Shown piece by piece: positions 18,579 through 28,017 of a DNA stretch of 64,000 nucleotides. Every line of letters starts with the position of its first letter. The first letter of the stretch is position 1. A program made the position numbers and the translations under genes. This DNA is from JBDTCO01 sp039923495. GTDB lineage: Bacteria; Myxococcota_A; Polyangia; Palsa-1104. Under the pieces are notes generated by a model. The model was given only the letters and a program-made list of their open reading frames with translations, was not told where the DNA came from and ran no database searches. The DNA is taken from the NCBI GenBank assembly GCA_039923495.1, contig JBDTCO010000006.1:1-64000 (forward strand). Direction: 5' to 3'.

Positions 18579-20231
18579 GTGAAGCTCACGCCGTTCGCCA
18601 AGTTCTTCGTCACGCTCGTCGTACTCGGAGTGCTCGGGTATACCGGCTATCACTATTACGGTGACCGCCTGAAGGACTGGTCCGAGAACGGCAAGGGCGG
18701 CACCGCGACCAAGAAGAACGTCACCGACGATAACATCGCGACCAAGGACGACTTCAAGGGCCTCAAGAAGGCCGGCGATGCGGATCAGAACAAGGGCGTC
18801 ACGGGCGTCACCCAGGCCAACGTCGGCGCGGGTAAGCTCGGTCGGCCGCTCGTCATCGGCATCAACACGTGGGCCGGTCATGCGCCCGGCATCGTGTCGA
18901 ACGGCGGCCTCGAGCCCGGCCCGACGGGCATCTACAAGACGCGCTACGGCGTCGAGGTGAAGTTCGTCCTCATCGAAGATCCGCAGGCGAAGCTCGCCGC
19001 GTTCATCAAGGGCGACATCGACGTCATGTGGGACACGGTCGACTCCTGGGCGCGCGAGGCCTCCACGCTCGCCGAGCAGGGCTTCTCCGCGAAGGCGATC
19101 ATCCAGCAGGACTGGTCGCGCGGCGGCGACGGCATCGTGTCGCTCAAGAGCATCAACTCGATCGAGGACCTCAAGGGCAAGACCATCGCCACGACGCGCT
19201 ACACGCCGTCGCACTGGCTGCTCCTCTACATGCTCGCGCAGTCCGGCCTCACGCCCGACGACAAGAAGCAGATCGAGAAGAACCTCGTCTTCACCACCGA
19301 GGCACCGCTCGCAGCTGCTGCGTTCCGCGGCAAGAAGGTCGACGCCGCCGTCACGTGGGAGCCGGATCTGTCGGGCGCCGTGAAGGCGCGCGAGGACGAC
19401 GCGCACATCCTCGTCTCCACCGCCGCCGCGACCAACGTCATCGCCGACTGCCTCGTGGCGCGCGCCGACGTCATCGCCAAGGCCCCCGAGACGCTGCAGG
19501 CCTTCGTGCACGGCTGGTTCGACGGCATCGACCAGATCGCCAAGGACCCGAACGGCAGCTACGCCATCGTCGCCAAGGCGCTCAAGCTCGGGCCCGACGA
19601 TGTCTCCGGCATGCTGTCCGGCCTCAAGCTCACGCCGTACGCCGACAACGCGCTCTTCTTCGGCCTCTCCGGTGGCGCTGACCACGCGCAGATCAGCTCG
19701 CTCTTCGACACCGCGTTCATCGTGTGGCGCAAGCAGGGCGTCATCTCGATGGCCGTCGACTCGAAGGACTACATCGACAGCCGCTTCGTCGCGTCGCTCG
19801 CCGACAAGTACGAGGGGCAGAAGGTCGTCGAGGCGTTCCGCTTCGATCCGAAGGACGCGAAGGATCCGAAGGCGCGCGCGATCGTCAACAAGTCGCTCAC
19901 GATCTACTTCACGCCCGGCTCCGACGAGATCATGCAGGGCTCGAACTTCACGCTCGACTCGCTCGGCGACACGATGACCGCGTTCGGCAACACGTTCCTC
20001 AAGATCGAGGGGAACACCGACTCGAAGGGCTCCGAGAAGCTCAACAAGACGCTCTCGCAGAAGCGTGCCGACAGCGTGAAGAAGTACCTCGAGGCGCACT
20101 ACTCGATTCCCGAGGCGCGCTTCCAGACCGTCGGCGAGGGCTCGGGCAAGCCGGTCGCCGACAACACGACCGAGGCCGGCCGCCAGCAGAATCGCCGCAC
20201 CGACATCAAGGTCGTCCTCAACGCGAACTGA
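18579..20231 (+). CDS. ABC substrate-binding protein fused to OmpA domain
   Basis: A 550-residue fusion. One N-terminal membrane anchor (FFVTLVVLGVLGYTGYHYYG) is followed by a linker. Residues ~85-400 are an NMT1/SsuA-like periplasmic binding fold (VIGINTWAGHAPG, FIKGDIDVMWDT, AAVTWEPDLSGA). Residues ~425-550 form an OmpA-like peptidoglycan-binding domain with the family Asp and Arg residues (GNTDSKGSEKLN, QKRADSVKKYLE, NRRTDIKV). The protein would be tethered to the inner membrane and also grip peptidoglycan. The start is a GTG with a GAGGG Shine-Dalgarno. A SsuC-like permease and ATPase follow directly. Confidence 0.9.
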   Translation: MKLTPFAKFFVTLVVLGVLGYTGYHYYGDRLKDWSENGKGGTATKKNVTDDNIATKDDFKGLKKAGDADQNKGVTGVTQANVGAGKLGRPLVIGINTWAGHAPGIVSNGGLEPGPTGIYKTRYGVEVKFVLIEDPQAKLAAFIKGDIDVMWDTVDSWAREASTLAEQGFSAKAIIQQDWSRGGDGIVSLKSINSIEDLKGKTIATTRYTPSHWLLLYMLAQSGLTPDDKKQIEKNLVFTTEAPLAAAAFRGKKVDAAVTWEPDLSGAVKAREDDAHILVSTAAATNVIADCLVARADVIAKAPETLQAFVHGWFDGIDQIAKDPNGSYAIVAKALKLGPDDVSGMLSGLKLTPYADNALFFGLSGGADHAQISSLFDTAFIVWRKQGVISMAVDSKDYIDSRFVASLADKYEGQKVVEAFRFDPKDAKDPKARAIVNKSLTIYFTPGSDEIMQGSNFTLDSLGDTMTAFGNTFLKIEGNTDSKGSEKLNKTLSQKRADSVKKYLEAHYSIPEARFQTVGEGSGKPVADNTTEAGRQQNRRTDIKVVLNAN

Positions 20232-20232
20232 G

Positions 20233-21132
20233 ATGACGGACGACGAACAGGCGCCTTCCGCCATCGCGGAGGTCATTGGTGGCCCCGCGGCGGGCAAGGC
20301 GCAGGACGCGCCGAAGGTCGTTGGCGCAAAGAGCCGCGAGTCGGTGTGGACGCTCCGTCGCGCGCTGCCGCGGAGCTACCAGCTGCCGTTCCTCGTGGCG
20401 CTGCCGCTCGCGATCACCGTCGCATGGTGCGCGCTCACGCTCGGGCGCCACCCCATCGTGAACGCGCTCTTCTTGCCGTCGCCCGTCGCCGTCTTGCAGG
20501 CCACGCTGCGGCTGCTCTTCGACGGCACGCTCGTCGAGAACATCCTCGCGTCCGTCTCGCGCATCGCCGTGTCGTTCGCGCTGGCCGCTGCCGTGGCGCT
20601 CCCGCTCGGCATCCTCATGGCGAGCTTCGAGCCCATCAACCGCCTCTTCGAGCCGGTGATGGCACCGCTACGCTACCTGCCCATCTCTGCGTTCATCCCG
20701 CTGCTCATCCTGTGGCTCGGCATCGGCGAGTCGCAGAAGATCGCGTTCCTGTTCCTCGGCGTCTTCGTGTTCCTCTTGCCCGTCGTCGTCACCGCGGTCC
20801 GCGCGGTGCCCGAGGAGCTCGTGCAGACGGCGCTCACGCTCGGCGCCACACGCTGGCAGGCGATCCGCACCGTGCTCATCCCCGCCGCGCTGCCCGACAT
20901 CTTCGATGCGTTCCGCGTGATGAACGCCATCAGCTGGACGTACGTCATCCTCGCCGAGATCGTGAACGCGCGCTCCGGCCTCGGCTACATGATCCAGCTC
21001 GCCGGCGCGCACCTCAAGACCGACGAGATCTTCTCCGGCATCCTCGTCATCGGCGTCATCGGCCTCGTCACCGACGCTGCGATCCGCTTCGTGAACGGCA
21101 TCCTCTTCCGGTGGCGCGAGGTGAACGAGTGA
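20233..21132 (+). CDS. ABC transporter permease (SsuC/TauC-like)
   Basis: A 299-residue inner-membrane protein with about six helices and the binding-protein-dependent transport fold. The coupling-helix region matches the EAA motif (EELVQTALTLGATRWQAIRTVLIPAALP). A ~50-residue hydrophilic N-terminal extension precedes the first helix. It starts one base after the stop of the fused binding-protein gene and overlaps the ATPase start by 4 nt. It should form the channel of an uptake system of the nitrate/sulfonate/taurine class; ligand unknown. Confidence 0.9.
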   Translation: MTDDEQAPSAIAEVIGGPAAGKAQDAPKVVGAKSRESVWTLRRALPRSYQLPFLVALPLAITVAWCALTLGRHPIVNALFLPSPVAVLQATLRLLFDGTLVENILASVSRIAVSFALAAAVALPLGILMASFEPINRLFEPVMAPLRYLPISAFIPLLILWLGIGESQKIAFLFLGVFVFLLPVVVTAVRAVPEELVQTALTLGATRWQAIRTVLIPAALPDIFDAFRVMNAISWTYVILAEIVNARSGLGYMIQLAGAHLKTDEIFSGILVIGVIGLVTDAAIRFVNGILFRWREVNE

Positions 21133-21923
21133 GCGAACCAGCGACAGAGCTTCCGAAGCTGCGCGTGAGCGACCTGCACGTGACGTATCGCTCGCACACG
21201 GGCGACGACGTGGAGGCCGTTCGAGGGGTCGACTTCTCCATCGCCAACAAGCCAGGCATAGGCGAGATCGTCGTCCTGCTCGGGCCGTCTGGCTGCGGCA
21301 AGTCCACCATCTTGAAGTCTGTCGCGGGGCTCCTGCCGCCGACGCGCGGCGAGATCCTCGTCGATGGTGAGAAGGTGCAGGGCGTCGGTCGCGATCGCGG
21401 CATGGTGTTCCAGGCGTACACGTCCTTCGCGTGGCTCACCGTGCGCGAGAACGTCGAGTATGGCCTTCGCCTCCACGGGGTGCCGAAGGCCGAGCGCGCG
21501 ACACGCGCCGATCAGTACCTCGAGTCGGTCGGCCTCAAGGACTCCGGCAAGAAGTACCCGAAGGAGCTCTCGGGCGGCATGAAGCAGCGCGTGGCCATCG
21601 CGCGCACGCTCATCAACAAGCCCAAGCTCCTCCTCATGGACGAGCCGTTCGGCGCGCTCGATCCGCAGACGCGCTGGGGCATGCAGGGTCTGCTCATCGA
21701 CATCTCGCGCAAGGAAGACAACACGATCATGTTCGTGACCCACGACGTGTCGGAGGCCGTCTACCTCGCGGACACGATCCTCGTGCTGTCGAAGCGCCCC
21801 GCGCAGGTCCTCCACCGTGTCGACGTGCCGGTGTTCCACGATCGCTCCATGGCGCTCAAGTCGTCGAACGAGTTCCGCGACGTCGAGCAGAAGCTCCTCG
21901 ACATGCTCTACGCGAAAGCCTGA
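21129..21923 (+). CDS. ABC transporter ATP-binding protein (SsuB/TauB-like)
   Basis: 264 residues with Walker A GPSGCGKST, Q-loop VFQAYTSFAWLTV, signature LSGGMKQR, Walker B LLLMDEPFGALD and the switch His in FVTHDVSEAV. The class is nitrate/sulfonate/taurine importers. The GTG start overlaps the permease stop (GTGA). It energises the transporter formed with the two preceding genes. Confidence 0.93.
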   Translation: MSEPATELPKLRVSDLHVTYRSHTGDDVEAVRGVDFSIANKPGIGEIVVLLGPSGCGKSTILKSVAGLLPPTRGEILVDGEKVQGVGRDRGMVFQAYTSFAWLTVRENVEYGLRLHGVPKAERATRADQYLESVGLKDSGKKYPKELSGGMKQRVAIARTLINKPKLLLMDEPFGALDPQTRWGMQGLLIDISRKEDNTIMFVTHDVSEAVYLADTILVLSKRPAQVLHRVDVPVFHDRSMALKSSNEFRDVEQKLLDMLYAKA

Positions 21924-21928
21924 CGGAC

Positions 21929-22720
21929 ATGCCACGCGACAGCGACAAGCCCAAGGTTCCGTACGCGAGGTACGCGTTCAAGAACCCGTACAACTACGCC
22001 GTGCTCGGAGGCTTCGCGTCCGCCGCGCTGCTCACGGGCAACTGGTGGCTCGGCCTCGCGGGCGCCGGCGCGGAGGCCATCTGGATGCTCTTCGCGCCCG
22101 ACTCGAGGCTGCTCCGCAAGACTTGGTTCGACAAGGTCTTCGACGAGGAACAGGCAGCGGCGCAGCAGATGGCGATGGACGCCAAGTTCAAGCTGCTGCC
22201 CGAGGGCGACGCGCTGCGCTGCGTCGCGCTGCGCGAGAAGCAGACCGAGATCCTGCGGCTGGCACACGAGAACCCGTCGTTCACGGTGGATCTCCTGTCG
22301 GGCGAGCTCGGCAAGCTCGAGGCGCTGGTGCAGTCGTTCGTCGCCCTGTCCGTCACGTGCGCGCGCTACCAGGATTATCTCAAGAGCGTCGACCTCGACG
22401 AGATCGAGCGCGACCTGCGTCGCTATCAGCAGATCCTCGACAAGGATCCCGACGAAAACAAGCGCGACCTCGCGCGCAAGAACGTGCAGGTCCTCGATCG
22501 CCGCAAGGAGAAGTACGGCGAGATCCGCGGCTACCTCTCGTCGGCGCGCGGCCAGCTCGAGCTCATCGAGAACACGTTCCGCCTGCTCGCCGACCAGATC
22601 GTGACGATGCAGTCGCCGAACGAGCTCGGCGGTCAGCTCGACGAGCTGATGGACGGCGTCGAGGCCGTCCGCCAGACGACGCGTGACACCGAGAAGCTCC
22701 TTCAGGCCATCGAGAGATGA
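21929..22720 (+). CDS. membrane-anchored coiled-coil protein
   Basis: A 263-residue protein. One or two hydrophobic segments at residues ~20-60 (YAVLGGFASAALLTGNWWLG and the stretch after it) are followed by ~200 residues of charged helix with coiled-coil character (DEIERDLRRYQQILDK). The family was not recognised. It starts 6 nt after the ATPase stop. Together with the coiled-coil protein at 15884 and PspA it suggests a membrane-surface scaffold linked to the OmpA-fused transporter. The ATG at 21929 is chosen because the open frame upstream overlaps the ATPase gene. Confidence 0.75.
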   Translation: MPRDSDKPKVPYARYAFKNPYNYAVLGGFASAALLTGNWWLGLAGAGAEAIWMLFAPDSRLLRKTWFDKVFDEEQAAAQQMAMDAKFKLLPEGDALRCVALREKQTEILRLAHENPSFTVDLLSGELGKLEALVQSFVALSVTCARYQDYLKSVDLDEIERDLRRYQQILDKDPDENKRDLARKNVQVLDRRKEKYGEIRGYLSSARGQLELIENTFRLLADQIVTMQSPNELGGQLDELMDGVEAVRQTTRDTEKLLQAIER

Positions 22721-22724
22721 TCCC

Positions 22725-23078
22725 ATGACCGAGATGTTGGAGGAGTGCGGCTCCTCCTCGTACCTCATGATCTCCTCGGCATCGCTCGCGATCATCATCG
22801 CCATCGCAGCGCTCGCGATCCGCAGCGCTCCCGCGGCCATCGCGGCGCTCGTCCTCGGCTTCGCCACCGTCGGGCTCGGCCTCTACGGGGAGCAGCGCGG
22901 CCGCGGACAGACGCAGGAGGCCGTCGTGAACGCCGCCCCGGAATACCGAGACGAGCTCATGCAGCGTGGCCACGCCGAGGCGCACCAGTGCGTGCGGCTC
23001 GGCTACAGCTTCGGGATGCCGGTCGAGGTGCTGGCGATCGTGGCGCTCGTCGTGGCGCGACGTCGCATCCGATCCTAG
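22725..23078 (+). CDS. small membrane protein
   Basis: A 117-residue protein with two or three membrane helices near the N-terminus (residues ~12-45, including SASLAIIIAIAALAI) and one near the C-terminus (VEVLAIVALVVA). A Cys/His-containing loop (AHQCVRLG) lies between them. No family was recognised. It is the last gene of the transporter operon, 4 nt after the previous stop. Its TAG stop overlaps the cyclophilin gene's stop on the other strand at a CTAG. Confidence 0.65.
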   Translation: MTEMLEECGSSSYLMISSASLAIIIAIAALAIRSAPAAIAALVLGFATVGLGLYGEQRGRGQTQEAVVNAAPEYRDELMQRGHAEAHQCVRLGYSFGMPVEVLAIVALVVARRRIRS

Positions 23079-23740
23079 CGATAGACCGCGTACGCGACGG
23101 TGATCCGCGTGGGGCTGCTTGGCGGCTCGCCACGCCTGATCGCAGAGAGCGTGGCGCCGCCCGAGACGACGTTGCCGAAGACCGTGTACTGGCCGTTGAG
23201 CGTGGGCTGCGCGGTGAGCGTGATGAAGAACTGCGAGCCGTTCGAATCCGTCGCGTCGCCGCGGGCCATGCCGAGCACGCCTGCGCCGTCGAAGCCGCGA
23301 CCCGTCGCGACCTCGAGCGCAAAGGTGTAGCCGCAGCCGCCGGTGCCCCAGCTCGGCGACTCGGCGGTGAGCGTGTTCGGATCGCCAGCCTGTGCGACGA
23401 AGTCCTCGATGACGCGGTGGAACGCGATGCCGTCGTAGAAGTGGTTGCGCGCGAGCCACACCATCGAGTTCACGGCGAGCGGTGCGTCCGCGGCCGACAG
23501 CGCGAGCTCGATGTTGCCCGCGTCCGTGACGAAGAGGACCTCGTAGCTCTTGCCCGCCTCGACGCCCTGCCCCGCTGCGGAGAAGCTGTGTACGGGCGCG
23601 GCCGAGACGAACGGCGCGAGCGTGTAACCAGGCGGTACGTAGAGGTTGTTGTAGTCGACGGTCATCGTGGGGACGCCGGGCTGGTGATCGCAGGCCGCGA
23701 GACCGAGCAACAGCGCGTAGAGCAGATAGTTCATTCTCAT
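23075..23740 (-). CDS. cyclophilin-type peptidyl-prolyl isomerase lipoprotein
   Basis: A 221-residue protein with a lipoprotein signal (MRMNYLLYALLLGLAAC). The cyclophilin core is clear: NHFYDGIAFHRVIEDFVAQAGDP carries the catalytic Arg of the FHRV motif, with GVLGMARG and NGSQFFIT following. It should catalyse proline isomerisation in the periplasm during envelope protein folding. A ~50-residue insertion before the core is unlike minimal PpiA/PpiB. The ATG at 23740 gives the best signal peptide. Confidence 0.85.
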   Translation of the reverse strand: MRMNYLLYALLLGLAACDHQPGVPTMTVDYNNLYVPPGYTLAPFVSAAPVHSFSAAGQGVEAGKSYEVLFVTDAGNIELALSAADAPLAVNSMVWLARNHFYDGIAFHRVIEDFVAQAGDPNTLTAESPSWGTGGCGYTFALEVATGRGFDGAGVLGMARGDATDSNGSQFFITLTAQPTLNGQYTVFGNVVSGGATLSAIRRGEPPSSPTRITVAYAVYR

Positions 23741-23781
23741 CACGGCACGGATGGTATCCCTCGGCATCGAAGGAGGCGCGC

Positions 23782-24621
23782 ATGAAGTGGAGTGACGGTG
23801 GACAGAGCTCGGACGTCGAGGACCAGCGTGGGTCTGGCGGCGGCATCGGCGGCAAGCTCGGCATCGCCGGTACCATCGTCGTGCTCGGCCTCAGCCTCGT
23901 GTTCCACCAGAACTTCTTCGCGCTCCTCGGCGTGAGTCCGGCCGGCAGCGGCGGCGCATCCGATCCGCAGGCGCGCAAGACAGAGCGCGACTCGCCCGAG
24001 GAGAAGAAGCTCGTCTCGTTCGTGTCCTTCGTGCTCGACGACGTGCAGAAGACGTGGTCCGCCACGCTGCCGAACTACCGCCACGCGAAGCTCGTGCTGT
24101 TCGAGGACGAGGTCCGGTCGGGCTGCGGGAACGCCGAGAGCGCGATGGGGCCGTTCTACTGCCCCGTCGACGAGAAGGTCTACATCGACCTCGGCTTCTA
24201 TCGGGAGCTGCGGTCGAAGTTCGGCGCGCCCGGCGAGTTTGCGGAGGCCTACGTGCTCGCGCACGAGGTCGGTCACCACGTGCAGAAGCTGCTCGGCATC
24301 GACGCAAAGATGCGAGAGGCGCAGGAGCGCGACCCGAGCCGTCGCAACGCGCTGTCCGTCCTGCTCGAGCTGCAGGCCGACTGCTACGCGGGCATCTGGG
24401 CGCACTCCACCGACGAGCGCAAGCTGCTCGACGCGGGCGACATCGCCTCGGCCCTCGGTGCTGCGGCTGCCGTCGGCGACGATCGTCTGCAGAAGGCGGC
24501 GACGGGTCGCGTCGCGCCCGAGAGCTGGACGCACGGCTCGTCGGCGCAGCGCCAGCACTGGTTCGAGACCGGCTTCAAGACCGGGCAGCTCGAGGCCTGC
24601 GACACGTTCAGCTCGCGCTAG
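23782..24621 (+). CDS. ypfJ: YpfJ-type neutral zinc metallopeptidase
   Basis: 279 residues starting MKWSDGGQSSDVEDQRG, the usual head of this family. One membrane helix lies at ~residues 27-45. The zinc site is AHEVGHHVQKLLG, with the third ligand expected in the downstream ELQADCYAG segment. Conserved Cys residues (SGCGNAESAMGPFYCP) are as in KPN_02809/YpfJ proteins. A GAAGGAG Shine-Dalgarno precedes the ATG. Substrate unknown. The stop overlaps the convergent Cys-rich lipoprotein stop. Confidence 0.9.
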   Translation: MKWSDGGQSSDVEDQRGSGGGIGGKLGIAGTIVVLGLSLVFHQNFFALLGVSPAGSGGASDPQARKTERDSPEEKKLVSFVSFVLDDVQKTWSATLPNYRHAKLVLFEDEVRSGCGNAESAMGPFYCPVDEKVYIDLGFYRELRSKFGAPGEFAEAYVLAHEVGHHVQKLLGIDAKMREAQERDPSRRNALSVLLELQADCYAGIWAHSTDERKLLDAGDIASALGAAAAVGDDRLQKAATGRVAPESWTHGSSAQRQHWFETGFKTGQLEACDTFSSR

Positions 24622-25007
24622 ATCTCGCAGTCGTTCGCGGGATGACAGAGCTCGTCGACGCTCGTGCAGCAGTAGATCTTCGACGCGCACGTGCTCTGGG
24701 CGGTGCAGGTCGAGAGGCACCAGCGGCCGTAGAGCGTCGAGCCGCAGCTGCCCTCGACGCAGCTCGTGCCCGCGTCCGTGGCGTCGCAACGCTGACCGCA
24801 GATGTGAAACGGTCCGCTCGGCCACTCGGAGACCGTGACGCAGTGCTTCGACAGGCACTGTTCGTCGTCGCTGCACGCATCGCCGAGGTGACCGTTCGAC
24901 GCGAGGTCCGCGCCGACGTGGACGGCGAGATCTTGCACGACCGCCGCCTTGTCGTTGCCGCCACACGCGCAGAGGAAGAGGCACACGAGGGGTGCAAGAA
25001 GTCGCAT
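24618..25007 (-). CDS. Cys-rich lipoprotein (paralogue 1)
   Basis: A 129-residue predicted lipoprotein (LVCLFLCAC) with about 12 further Cys in pairs (GDACSDDEQCLSKHC, CGQRCDATDAG, SKIYCCTSVDELC). The pattern matches the neighbouring 25047 gene, so the two are a tandem pair. The motif class (DxxCxxxxC) is widespread in myxobacterial secreted proteins and probably forms disulfide-knotted surface modules. No enzymatic residues were recognised. Confidence 0.75.
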   Translation of the reverse strand: MRLLAPLVCLFLCACGGNDKAAVVQDLAVHVGADLASNGHLGDACSDDEQCLSKHCVTVSEWPSGPFHICGQRCDATDAGTSCVEGSCGSTLYGRWCLSTCTAQSTCASKIYCCTSVDELCHPANDCEI

Positions 25008-25046
25008 GGTGCGTAGCCTAGCGTCGCTTCCGGGCCGAGGCGACCG

Positions 25047-25493
25047 CTACAGCGGTAGACAGGCGATCGCTCTCGGCGAGACGCACGCCTGCACGCCTCC
25101 ACCCGAGCAGCACACGAAGCCGGCCTGGCACTCGGAGTTGTGGTTCTGCGCGTCGCAGGTGGGTAGACACCAGTAGACGTTCGTGTCGAAGGAGAGGCAG
25201 ATGCCCTCGATGCACGGCGGATCGGCGTGGGTGCCCGTGTCGTCGACGTGGCCGCACACCTGTCCGCACACCTGATCGAAGTCGCCGCGTGACTCGGTTG
25301 CGGTCACGCAGTCGCCGCTGAGGCACTGCGCATCCACGTCGCACGGCTCGCCGAGGTGACGCAGCGGACCGAGGTCGCGCGGCAACGGCGTCGCGAGATC
25401 GGGGCGGGGAGACGCGAGATCTGCGACGGCGAGGTCGGGCGTAGTCGTCTCGAGCGCGCGACCGCTGCAGCCGAAGAGCAGCATCGTGAGCAA
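25047..25493 (-). CDS. Cys-rich lipoprotein (paralogue 2)
   Basis: A 148-residue protein with a short lipoprotein signal (MLLFGC), taking TTG at 25493 or ATG at 25484 as start. It shares with its neighbour the order GEPCDVDAQCLSGDC, CGQVCGHVDDTG, CxPTCDAQN and a paired CC near the end. It begins a few bases after the PP2C stop and is probably the distal part of the SpoVR-PP2C transcript. Confidence 0.65.
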   Translation of the reverse strand: MLTMLLFGCSGRALETTTPDLAVADLASPRPDLATPLPRDLGPLRHLGEPCDVDAQCLSGDCVTATESRGDFDQVCGQVCGHVDDTGTHADPPCIEGICLSFDTNVYWCLPTCDAQNHNSECQAGFVCCSGGGVQACVSPRAIACLPL

Positions 25494-25497
25494 CCAG

Positions 25498-26310
25498 CTA
25501 CGCAGGAAGCGGCTCCAGCTCCTCTGTCGTCTCCGCCGGCGCGTCGGCGGAGGCGTCCTCGCTGGGGTTTACGGGGTCGCGGTCCGCGTCGTTCGCGAGG
25601 TGCACCACGACGACGGTCACGTTGTCGTCGCCGCCGCGATCGTTCGCGAGATCGACGAGGAAGCGCGGCACCTCGCTGTAGAAGCGCGCGGCGAGCACGC
25701 GTGCGAGCTCCTCCCCCTCGACGTAGTTGGAGAGGCCGTCGGAGCACAGCACGAAGCAGTCGCCGGCCTGCACGGGGATCGCGGCGCCATCGACCTGCAC
25801 GTCGTGCTCGAAGCCCACCGAGCGCGTGATGATGTGGCGGAACTTCGACTCCTTCGCCTCCTCCTCCGTCATCATGCCGGCGCGAACCTGCTCGGAGACC
25901 CACGAGTGATCGTCGGAGAGCTGCTGCACTCGGCCATCGCGATAGAGGTACGCGCGACTGTCCCCCACGTGCGCGAGGTACGCGCGGCCGCGCTGAAACC
26001 ACAGCGACGTGAGGGTCGTGCCCATGCCGTGCAGGTCTGGATCGCGCTGCGCCGCCACGAAGATCGAGGCGCCCGCAGCCTGCGTGGCCTCGCGCAGCGC
26101 CTGCAGCGGATCGGCGCGCTCGCGCGTCGGATCTCCAACGGCAGCCGAGAGCATCTCGAGCGCTAGCTTGCTCGCGCGCTCGCCGGCCGCGTGCCCGCCC
26201 ATGCCATCGGCGACGGCGTAGAGCGTGAGCGACTCGTCGATGAGGAAGTTGTCTTCGTTGTGATCGCGCTTGCGACCGACGTCGCTGAGCGAGTAGCTGA
26301 GGAGGCGCAT
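25498..26310 (-). CDS. PP2C-type Ser/Thr protein phosphatase (PppA/Stp-like)
   Basis: A 270-residue phosphatase. It starts at the ATG at 26310, where SpoVR's TAA overlaps it (TAATG). Motifs: GRKRDHNEDNF, YAVADGMGGHAAGE, AHVGDSRAYLYR, CSDGLSNYV and DRGGDDNVTVV, which supply the acidic metal ligands of bacterial PP2C. The catalytic core covers residues ~5-240, then a short acidic Pro/Glu tail. It should remove phosphate from Ser/Thr in the cytoplasm. Coupling to spoVR and proximity to prkA suggest it counteracts that kinase (inference). Confidence 0.92.
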   Translation of the reverse strand: MRLLSYSLSDVGRKRDHNEDNFLIDESLTLYAVADGMGGHAAGERASKLALEMLSAAVGDPTRERADPLQALREATQAAGASIFVAAQRDPDLHGMGTTLTSLWFQRGRAYLAHVGDSRAYLYRDGRVQQLSDDHSWVSEQVRAGMMTEEEAKESKFRHIITRSVGFEHDVQVDGAAIPVQAGDCFVLCSDGLSNYVEGEELARVLAARFYSEVPRFLVDLANDRGGDDNVTVVVVHLANDADRDPVNPSEDASADAPAETTEELEPLPA

Positions 26311-27860
26311 TACTTCACGGGACCTGCGTGTGGGAAGGAGGTATCGGCGTGGTCGACGTACTCGATCGACTTCTCCGAGTGATCGTGGCCGTCGTAGCGC
26401 ATGAGCTTGCCCTTCCCTTCGAGGCGCGTCACCAGGTTGACCGGTCGTTTCCACACGCGTGCCAGGGCCTCGAGCGTATCGCGTGCGTGGTCGACGCGGA
26501 GATCGACGCCCTCGTGTCGGTGCCGCAAGAGGAGCTCGGAGCGGTTCTCGAAGTTACCGTCCTCGACGAGCACGACCGGCTGCCCGAAGTTGGTGAGCCG
26601 CGTGAGCAGCTTCTCCTTGACCTGCTTGAACTCGCGGCTCTCGACCTCGTAGTTGCCGGAGCGTTCGTTGAAGCCGAACGAGAAGAACTTGTTCTCGCGA
26701 CAGAACTCCTCGGTGAAGAACTCGTCGATGAAGGTCACGTCGTTGTAGAGCTTGCGGACCTCGAAGATCTTCTTGCGGCCCTGCATGAGCCGACGGTCCC
26801 AGCTTCGGCGCGCTGCGAAGGTGTCGCACTCGTCCCACTCCTTGCCGAAGCGGCCCTTGTCCCATCGCTCCTCGATGTGGCGATACAGCTCGACGCCTAG
26901 CTTGTACGGGTTGAGCTGACCCGGCGACGTGGCCATGACGCCCGCGTTGTTCTCCGCGTAGTCGATGACCTCGGACGCCTTGAGCGCCTTCTCGGTCAGG
27001 ATCTTCGAGTGCCAGTACGAGGCCCACCCCTCGTTCATGACCTTGGTCATGCCCTGCGGGGCGAAGTAGTACGCCTCGTCGCGGATGATCTCGAGGATGT
27101 CGCGCTCCCAGCTCTCGAGCGGTGCGTTCTCGATGAGGAACAGCAGGACGTCGCGCTCCATGCGCTCGGGGTGACGACGCTCCTTGTCGCGCTCGACCTC
27201 GAGCTTCCTGCGCTGCGCGTCCATGAACTCCGGCGGATTGATGTACCGGTCCATGTAGCTCTTGGCCTTCATGCGCGGCACCTCGGTGGCGGGCACGACC
27301 TCCTCCGGGTGGTGCGTGTCGGCGCGGGCCGCCTTCGGCTTGATCGCGTACACGGAGTGCGGCTCGATGAGGTTGTCGAGCGAGAGGCACACGTCGACGA
27401 AGCTCTCGACCTTATCGATGCCGATGCGCTCGACGTGGCGGCGCACGCGCGTGGCGTGGTTCGCCATGCCGTCGATCATCCGGCGGTTGGTCTTGCTGAA
27501 GTAGAAGTTGTTCTTGAAGAAGTCGTTGTGCCCGTACACGTGGGCCATGACCATCTTCTGGTCGACGAGCGAGTTGCCCTCGAGGAGGTACGCGTAGCAA
27601 GGGTCGTTGTTGATGACCATCTCGTAGATCTTCGAGAGGCCATACTCGTACGACTTGGAGAGGTGCTCGTACTCCATGCCGTAGCGCCAGTGCGGATAGC
27701 GCGTGGGGAAGCCGCCGTACGCCGCGACCTCGTTCATGGACTTGTAGTCGAGCTCCTCGAAGATGGTCTCGAAGAAGTCGAGCCCGTAGCTGCGCGCGAT
27801 CGACTCGATCTCACGCTGCATGTCGGCGAGGTACGGCGCGATGCGAGAGGAGCGACTCAT
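26310..27860 (-). CDS. spoVR: SpoVR family protein
   Basis: A 516-residue SpoVR/YcgB homologue with near-standard family length. Motifs include ARSYGLDFFETIFEELDY, YRYPHWRYGMEYEHLS-type sequence near residue 50, VYGHNDFFKNN, and RDEAYYFAPQGMTKVMNEGW. SpoVR is needed for spore cortex formation in Bacillus; in other bacteria it is co-induced with PrkA/YeaG and DUF444/YeaH under starvation. It starts at the ATG at 27860, overlapping the stop of a 53-residue small frame that links it to the DUF444 gene. Confidence 0.93.
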   Translation of the reverse strand: MSRSSRIAPYLADMQREIESIARSYGLDFFETIFEELDYKSMNEVAAYGGFPTRYPHWRYGMEYEHLSKSYEYGLSKIYEMVINNDPCYAYLLEGNSLVDQKMVMAHVYGHNDFFKNNFYFSKTNRRMIDGMANHATRVRRHVERIGIDKVESFVDVCLSLDNLIEPHSVYAIKPKAARADTHHPEEVVPATEVPRMKAKSYMDRYINPPEFMDAQRRKLEVERDKERRHPERMERDVLLFLIENAPLESWERDILEIIRDEAYYFAPQGMTKVMNEGWASYWHSKILTEKALKASEVIDYAENNAGVMATSPGQLNPYKLGVELYRHIEERWDKGRFGKEWDECDTFAARRSWDRRLMQGRKKIFEVRKLYNDVTFIDEFFTEEFCRENKFFSFGFNERSGNYEVESREFKQVKEKLLTRLTNFGQPVVLVEDGNFENRSELLLRHRHEGVDLRVDHARDTLEALARVWKRPVNLVTRLEGKGKLMRYDGHDHSEKSIEYVDHADTSFPHAGPVK

Positions 27861-28017
27861 TTCGAAACTCCCATGCAGCGCTCGACGGTGTTCCCGAGCG
27901 CGCGGTACCACGATGTCGGGTCCGGCCCGAGCGACGAGATGCACCCGTCGGAGGTCGGTGCCTCCGCGGCCGGCGCATGCAGCGCACACGCGAAGCGCGA
28001 AACTACGATCGCGTGCA